Notes under the pieces: generated by a model
Seen by the model: the letters and a program-made list of their open reading frames with translations, nothing else
Databases searched by the model: none
What the model was told of the DNA's origin: nothing
DNA from: CAZRZN01 sp964604565
GTDB lineage: Bacteria; Pseudomonadota; Alphaproteobacteria; Rhodobacterales; Rhodobacteraceae
Assembly: GCA_964604565.1 (NCBI GenBank)
Contig: CAZRZN010000162.1
Span: 1-9,469 of the forward strand
Length of the DNA stretch: 9,469 bases
Reading direction: 5' to 3'
Part shown: positions 5,673-9,469 of the stretch, piece after piece
Numbering within the stretch: position 1 is the stretch's first letter
How the letters are laid out: every line of letters begins with the position of its first letter
Program-made: the position numbers and the translations under genes

Positions 5673-8600
5673 TCACGGGGCTGCTCTGCGGATGTGATAG
5701 TCCGCGTCTGCCGCGAATGCACCCTCGATGACCGTTTCACTGCCGTCGGCCCAGCGGACATTGATAAGCCGCGCCTCTGCCGTGTCTCCCAGACCGAAAT
5801 GCACCACCGGCGCGTCGAAGGACATGAAACCACCGCCGAGCTGGATTTCGCGGCGCCGGGTCACCCCCGCGCTGTCGGTCAGGGCGATCTCGGCGCCGAT
5901 CCCGTCGCGATTGCCAGCCATATCCTCAAGCGAAATGGTCAGGGCGTTTCCCGATTGGGTGTTGTTTCGAAACACCGCCAACGGCGCGTTTACCGGGTAG
6001 GTCACCAGGTCCAGATCACCGTCGCCATCCATGTCGAATTGCGTGGCAGCGGCCGTCATCAGGTAATCCTCAAGTCCGAATGTGCCGGAGACTTCTACGA
6101 ATCCCGTGCCGTTGTTGCGAAAAAACAGGTTCGATGGGCTGACCTCGTTCGGGACCCATGTGCCGTTCACGATGTAAACATCCTGCCAGCCGTCCTGATC
6201 GAAATCGGCAATCTTCGTGTCCCAGCTCCATCCGCCCACCGCCAGACCCCAGTCGGCGGCGACATCCCGGTAGCCGTCCTCCGCCGGTGTCAAAAGCACG
6301 TTTGACCGTCTGACCTGTGGCAGGGCGGCGTCCGCTTCGGCTGCGGCTATTGGCCGGGACGGGCGGAAATGCACATCGCAATAGGCCTTGGCCTTGAATT
6401 GCGCATCGGGGATCAGGGTGCAAATTCCTGGATCCTTGCGCTGGATTGCCAGATCCTTGATCAGCATCGCCTTGCATTCGGCCTGCGCACGGCCTGTCAG
6501 GTCCTGACAGCGCCCTGCAAAGCTGGGGTCGAAGTTGTTGCCGGACCTGTACCATGTCTTTATGGCCATGTTCGCCTCACAGGTGGCGCGGTCCTCATCC
6601 CGTTTTATGGCGTCGCAATAGCGTTCCAGCGGCTGCATCTTGAGGATATCCGACACGCCGGAGGACCGCCCGGCGATCTGCGCCAGATACAACTGCCGCG
6701 TGCCGTCGTTCATCAGATCGGCGGTCTTGACCGCCATGGTGGTCGTGGTCGTGTGCGGCACCGTCCCGTCCTGATGGGTGATCGCGCGGAGCCCGCCCGC
6801 CCCGTCGCCCATGTAGTAATAATCCGGCACCTCGAAGTCATTGCCGACCAGCAGGTCCGCGTTTCCATCCCGATCCAGATCGCTGAACAGAATGGACAGC
6901 GTTTCACCGGGGATGCCGGGCAGATCTGTAAAATTGTCGCCGGTCAACGTCCCGTCTTCGTTCCAGATGATACGGTTGCGCGACTCCTCTCCCGGGATCC
7001 GCCGATACCAGCCCGAGGCCCAGTTGCCCAAGGCCACATCCAGATCGCCGTCCCGGTCCGGATCGCCAAAGGTCAGCGCCATGGACAGCATGGCGTCGGC
7101 GCGGTTGGCGACGGGCTGCGGCGCGCCGAACCCCTCCGCGCTGCCGGGCATCAGGAAATTGCCCCTCTGGTAGGTGGCAACAAACAGATCCCGCCAGCCG
7201 TCGTTGTCAATGTCCACGATCACCGCGTTGAATACCGGCGCTGCCGCCAGTGGGCCAAGGTCCACCGCGACCGGCGTGAAGTGGCCCTGACCGTCGTTGG
7301 CGAACAGCCGCAGCCCGACCTCGGTCGAGGCAATGGCCAGATCCATGTCGCCATCGTTATCGATATCCCCGGAGGACAGGCTGCGGCCCTCCCAGAAGGG
7401 CGGCCACATATCGGCCATGCCGAACTCGATGGGTTGGTCCAAACCGATCTCCCAGCCCTCCAGCCGGGTAAATGCGGTCTCTCCGGCGGGGGAGGGTGCG
7501 CCAAACGGGCGGGCCTGCACGGTGACTTGTGGTGCATCCTCGCTGACCACAGTCCAGGGGTCGCCCTCTGCTGCCTGCGCCGCCCAGAAAAGCGGTGGCG
7601 CCTGCTCTGCCTGTCCTGTCAGCATCCGAAGCGCGCGGTCGGTCTGCCATTCGTGGTAGTAATGCGCCCCGGCCCCGGCAAGGATGCCCGAAACCGTCAC
7701 GCTGGCCGCCAACAGCAGCCCTGCGCGCAGCCCGACCGACTGCGTCACGATGAAAAACGAATAGATGCTGAAACTGCCAAGGGTGAACAGCAGCGCCATG
7801 ACATAGCCATGGCTCAGTCCCAGACCCAGCAGCGCCCCCGTCACCACCACGTCAAAGGCGATGGGCACCGGCAGAAAGACCCCGACCAACGCAATGAGCA
7901 CCAGCACGATGAGGCTGAAACTGAGCCCGGTGATCAACTCTTGCGGCAGGAGCGTTGCAACGATGGCCCCGAGCATCCCGGCAAGCAGCATCAGCGGGAC
8001 CGTCATCTTGAGGATGTACCAAAGGTTCGCGACGTAGCTTTTGGCCACATCCCAGACAGCGAAATGCATCCCGTTCCGGTCTTGGGGCGTCACTGGCAGG
8101 ATGCAGGCATCCTCCGATACCTCGACCTCCGGCAGCGTCCGGCAGATCAGCGGAACAATGACGAGGATGATCAGCAGGCTCAACGCGATCTTGGTCACGG
8201 CCATGTAGAAGGGCAGCAGACTGAACAGCATGGTCAGCACCACGACGTTTAGCGTGGGCGAGGCGATCATCGCCGAAAGCGTCGTCTCTGCCCGAAGTCC
8301 GCCGCTATACATCCCGCGCGCGATCGGGGCCGCGCAGTTCACGCACACCCCGAGGGGCGTGCCGATCGCGAGGCCCAGCGCGGAATTGGCAAAGCCGCCC
8401 TTGAAGCTCTTTCGCCGGACATAGGGGGCGGCTGTCAGAAAGGCGGCGGCGAACAGCACACCGAAGGTCATGCCCTTCTTGTTGGTGTTGATCCAGTTCA
8501 GCGTGGAATAGAACATGCGCTCCAGCAGGGTCATGCCTTCGGTCAGCGGAAATTTCGCCTCGAATCCGAGCGGGTCTTCCAGCTGGATCGCGCCGGACAT

Positions 8601-8720
8601 CATCGCCTTTTCATCCAGTGCCGGATAGCGCGATCCTGTCCAGAACAGGTAGGCCAGCACGATCACGATGGCGGAGGCGATGGCAAGGCGAAGCCAATCT
8701 GTTCTGATGGTGCTGTCCAC
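5673..8720 (-). CDS. Permease (ArsP/DUF318-like) fused to an FG-GAP/VCBS propeller with UnbV/ASPIC domain
   Basis: The protein has 1015 residues from GTG 8720. Residues 9-27 form a first membrane helix. About 80-355 form a multi-helix permease resembling the ArsP_1/DUF318 family, with the signature GTPLGVCVNCAAPI at 120-133 (C126, C129) and SPTLNVVVLTML at 154-165. From about 356 it is soluble. DxDxDG-type calcium loops of FG-GAP/VCBS repeats start near 452, 503, 553, 614, 839 and 896, plus a degenerate one (ADLMNDG, 667-673), suggesting a seven-bladed propeller. A six-cysteine insertion lies at about 702-781. Residues 924-1000 are an UnbV/ASPIC domain (VHFGLG, WADGSE), as in CRTAC1-like proteins. 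The propeller is probably extracytoplasmic. GTG 8720 has GGAAAGGG 7 nt upstream. ATG 8762 lacks a ribosome site, and ATG 8876 lies upstream of the predicted promoter. Transported substrate and role are unknown; metal or thiol handling is a guess from the cysteines. Confidence 0.88.
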   Translation of the reverse strand: MDSTIRTDWLRLAIASAIVIVLAYLFWTGSRYPALDEKAMMSGAIQLEDPLGFEAKFPLTEGMTLLERMFYSTLNWINTNKKGMTFGVLFAAAFLTAAPYVRRKSFKGGFANSALGLAIGTPLGVCVNCAAPIARGMYSGGLRAETTLSAMIASPTLNVVVLTMLFSLLPFYMAVTKIALSLLIILVIVPLICRTLPEVEVSEDACILPVTPQDRNGMHFAVWDVAKSYVANLWYILKMTVPLMLLAGMLGAIVATLLPQELITGLSFSLIVLVLIALVGVFLPVPIAFDVVVTGALLGLGLSHGYVMALLFTLGSFSIYSFFIVTQSVGLRAGLLLAASVTVSGILAGAGAHYYHEWQTDRALRMLTGQAEQAPPLFWAAQAAEGDPWTVVSEDAPQVTVQARPFGAPSPAGETAFTRLEGWEIGLDQPIEFGMADMWPPFWEGRSLSSGDIDNDGDMDLAIASTEVGLRLFANDGQGHFTPVAVDLGPLAAAPVFNAVIVDIDNDGWRDLFVATYQRGNFLMPGSAEGFGAPQPVANRADAMLSMALTFGDPDRDGDLDVALGNWASGWYRRIPGEESRNRIIWNEDGTLTGDNFTDLPGIPGETLSILFSDLDRDGNADLLVGNDFEVPDYYYMGDGAGGLRAITHQDGTVPHTTTTTMAVKTADLMNDGTRQLYLAQIAGRSSGVSDILKMQPLERYCDAIKRDEDRATCEANMAIKTWYRSGNNFDPSFAGRCQDLTGRAQAECKAMLIKDLAIQRKDPGICTLIPDAQFKAKAYCDVHFRPSRPIAAAEADAALPQVRRSNVLLTPAEDGYRDVAADWGLAVGGWSWDTKIADFDQDGWQDVYIVNGTWVPNEVSPSNLFFRNNGTGFVEVSGTFGLEDYLMTAAATQFDMDGDGDLDLVTYPVNAPLAVFRNNTQSGNALTISLEDMAGNRDGIGAEIALTDSAGVTRRREIQLGGGFMSFDAPVVHFGLGDTAEARLINVRWADGSETVIEGAFAADADYHIRRAAP

Positions 8721-8769
8721 GGTGAAGCCCTTTCCGAATTGTCCCGACAGTGGCCTGTCCATATGGGGC

Positions 8770-8798
8770 ACTATTGGCAAGGCAAAGTGCGATGGCAA
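8770..8798 (-). promoter_or_regulatory. Possible sigma-70-type promoter of the permease-propeller gene
   Basis: TTGCCA (8793-8798), 17 bp, AATAGT (8770-8775) on the minus strand. The -35 matches five of six consensus bases and the -10 four of six, with ideal spacing. Transcription would begin near 8763, leaving a leader of about 40 nt before GTG 8720 with its GGAAAGGG ribosome site. The motif TTGCCA occurs twice, 18 bp apart, the second overlapping the -10 region. Confidence 0.4.
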
Positions 8799-8902
8799 GC
8801 CGTCCACCAAGTTTTGGGCCTGACGGCTGGCGTCCTTGCAGGGCGGAGGATCCGCGTTTCCTTGACCTTGGGGCATGTTTCGATTTGCAGGCCTGTCCGG
8901 TC

Positions 8903-8918
8903 GATCCCGGCCGGGATC
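8903..8918. repeat. Perfect 16-bp palindrome, GATCCCGGCCGGGATC
   Basis: The sequence equals its own reverse complement over all 16 bases with no spacer. It lies about 105 bp upstream of the predicted -35 of the permease-propeller gene. With no loop it suits a dimeric DNA-binding protein better than an RNA hairpin. Which protein, if any, binds is unknown. Confidence 0.7.
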
Positions 8919-8963
8919 CCTTCCGCGCCAGCAGGATCGCCCAATGACAACAGTTTGCGTGAT

Positions 8964-8983
8964 TTGCCGGGTTGATCCGGCAA
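8964..8983. repeat. Small hairpin, 7-bp stem with 6-nt loop
   Basis: TTGCCGG (8964-8970) pairs with CCGGCAA (8977-8983). No T-run follows on either strand. It is about 185 bp past the stop of the Sel1-repeat gene, so it could stabilise or end that transcript, but nothing proves this. Confidence 0.35.
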
Positions 8984-9167
8984 GACGATTGTCAGCCTCG
9001 GGTTGCTTGCGCCCTCGCGCGGCGCCTCAGACCGGGACGCCGTTGCGGCGTTTTCAACGTGTCGGGTAGCGCGGGTGACGGCGCGACAACGATATCCGGA
9101 TCATCCCGGCACAGCGGCCGTGTAACAGGTTAAGCATCATCGGGTCCGGCGCAATCCGGGCGCAGGC

Positions 9168-9469
9168 CTAGTCCCCTGTGCCGGTCAGTTGCGGCCAAAG
9201 GTCTTCTGCCCGGGCCTGAGCCTCGTTGATCTGTTCGGCCGTCATGCGGGAGGTCCAACGTGCGCTGAGGGGCGCGGATCCCTCGAAACCGCCGGAGCCT
9301 GCCAGCACAAGCCACATCTGCCCGAGGACGTAATCCTGCGGAACGCCGGTTCCGCGAAAATAAAGCAGGGCAAGATTGGCCATCGCCGGGGCATGTCCCG
9401 CTTCGGCCGCGCGGCGCAGCAATGTCGCGGCGCGGATCGCATTGCGCGGATCGGTCGTGTCGGATGTCA
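9168..9469 (-). CDS. Sel1-repeat protein, C-terminal end (partial)
   Basis: One hundred complete codons are visible and the frame stays open through the right edge, so the start lies outside. Residues near the window edge (LLRRAAEAGHAPAMANLALL, then YFRGTGVPQD) match the Sel1 tetratricopeptide-like repeat: an AAxxGxxxAxxNLxxxYxxGxGVxxD pattern making a helical pair. The next segment (LGQMWLVLAGSGG) begins another helix of the same kind. The last 40 residues contain RMTAEQINEAQARAEDLWPQ, a C-terminal helix often seen capping Sel1 arrays in alphaproteobacterial proteins. Sel1 proteins act as scaffolds, frequently in the periplasm. Whether this one has a signal peptide, and how many repeats it has, cannot be seen. 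The internal TTG at 9422 is not a likely start, because the repeat continues upstream of it. Confidence 0.85.
   Translation of the reverse strand, partial: TSDTTDPRNAIRAATLLRRAAEAGHAPAMANLALLYFRGTGVPQDYVLGQMWLVLAGSGGFEGSAPLSARWTSRMTAEQINEAQARAEDLWPQLTGTGD

Larger units (their letters stand above)
8799..9167. other. Intergenic stretch with no convincing gene
   Basis: Between the permease-propeller promoter and the Sel1-repeat gene no reading frame has a recognisable protein sequence with a ribosome site. Short frames on both strands are rich in Arg, Pro and Ala without domain motifs. The stretch does contain a perfect 16-bp palindrome at 8903-8918 and a small hairpin at 8964-8983. It should also hold the 3' end of the Sel1-gene transcript, for which I see no classical terminator. 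Confidence 0.6.

Noticed and set aside
5658..5675. TGAC/GTCA repeat between the convergent VOC and permease genes as a terminator
   Set aside because: The stem is only 4 bp with no T-run, so it is too weak to call.
6369..8252. A 627-codon open frame on the plus strand opposite the permease-propeller gene
   Set aside because: Long antisense frames are common opposite GC-rich genes. The translation shows no domain and is rich in His, Arg, Gln and Gly, while the minus-strand frame has membrane helices and calcium-loop repeats.
8721..8876. Upstream starts ATG 8762 and ATG 8876 for the permease-propeller gene
   Set aside because: Neither has a ribosome site as good as GTG 8720, and 8876 lies upstream of the best promoter candidate. 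The added residues are polar and unlike a membrane-protein N-terminus.
8875..9069. Plus-strand 64-codon frame in the intergenic gap (contains MTTVCVICRVDP)
   Set aside because: A CxxC motif alone is not enough. No ribosome site is evident, the rest is Arg/Pro-rich, and no family is recognised.

Overview
The window is GC-rich DNA of alphaproteobacterial type, most likely Rhodobacterales. That placement is an inference from protein motifs, strong third-position GC bias, and a gene preceded by a near-match to the alphaproteobacterial LexA box. Nearly everything reads on the minus strand. The one plus-strand gene is a small VOC-family protein at 5256-5660.

Layout, left to right. (1) 1-1248: N-terminal 416 residues of the SOS-associated error-prone polymerase DnaE2/ImuC, cut by the left edge, with a near-consensus LexA box just upstream. 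(2) 1404-2015: a small class I SAM-dependent methyltransferase. (3) 2159-3111: a methionine sulfoxide repair operon, msrB then msrA, joined by an ATGA overlap and ended by a 13-bp hairpin with a GAAA loop. (4) 3305-5100: a glutathione S-transferase family gene followed by queG, which makes the queuosine tRNA modification. queG has no in-frame ATG, GTG or TTG at the expected place and probably starts at CTG. (5) 5256-5660: VOC-family protein, divergent from the GST gene and convergent with the next. (6) 5673-8720: a large membrane protein of about 1015 residues. It joins an ArsP/DUF318-like permease to an extracytoplasmic FG-GAP/VCBS beta-propeller with a six-cysteine insertion and a C-terminal UnbV/ASPIC domain. 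(7) 8721-9167: about 450 bp without a convincing gene, holding a probable promoter, a perfect 16-bp palindrome and a small hairpin. (8) 9168-9469: C-terminal end of a Sel1-repeat protein, cut by the right edge.

Most of the genes are maintenance functions: translesion synthesis, methionine sulfoxide repair, glutathione chemistry and tRNA modification. They form several short transcription units rather than one pathway. No mobile element, CRISPR array, tRNA or rRNA was seen. The least ordinary object is the permease-propeller fusion, whose Cys-x-x-Cys motif in the membrane part and six cysteines in the external part suggest thiol or metal chemistry. No function can be assigned from sequence alone.
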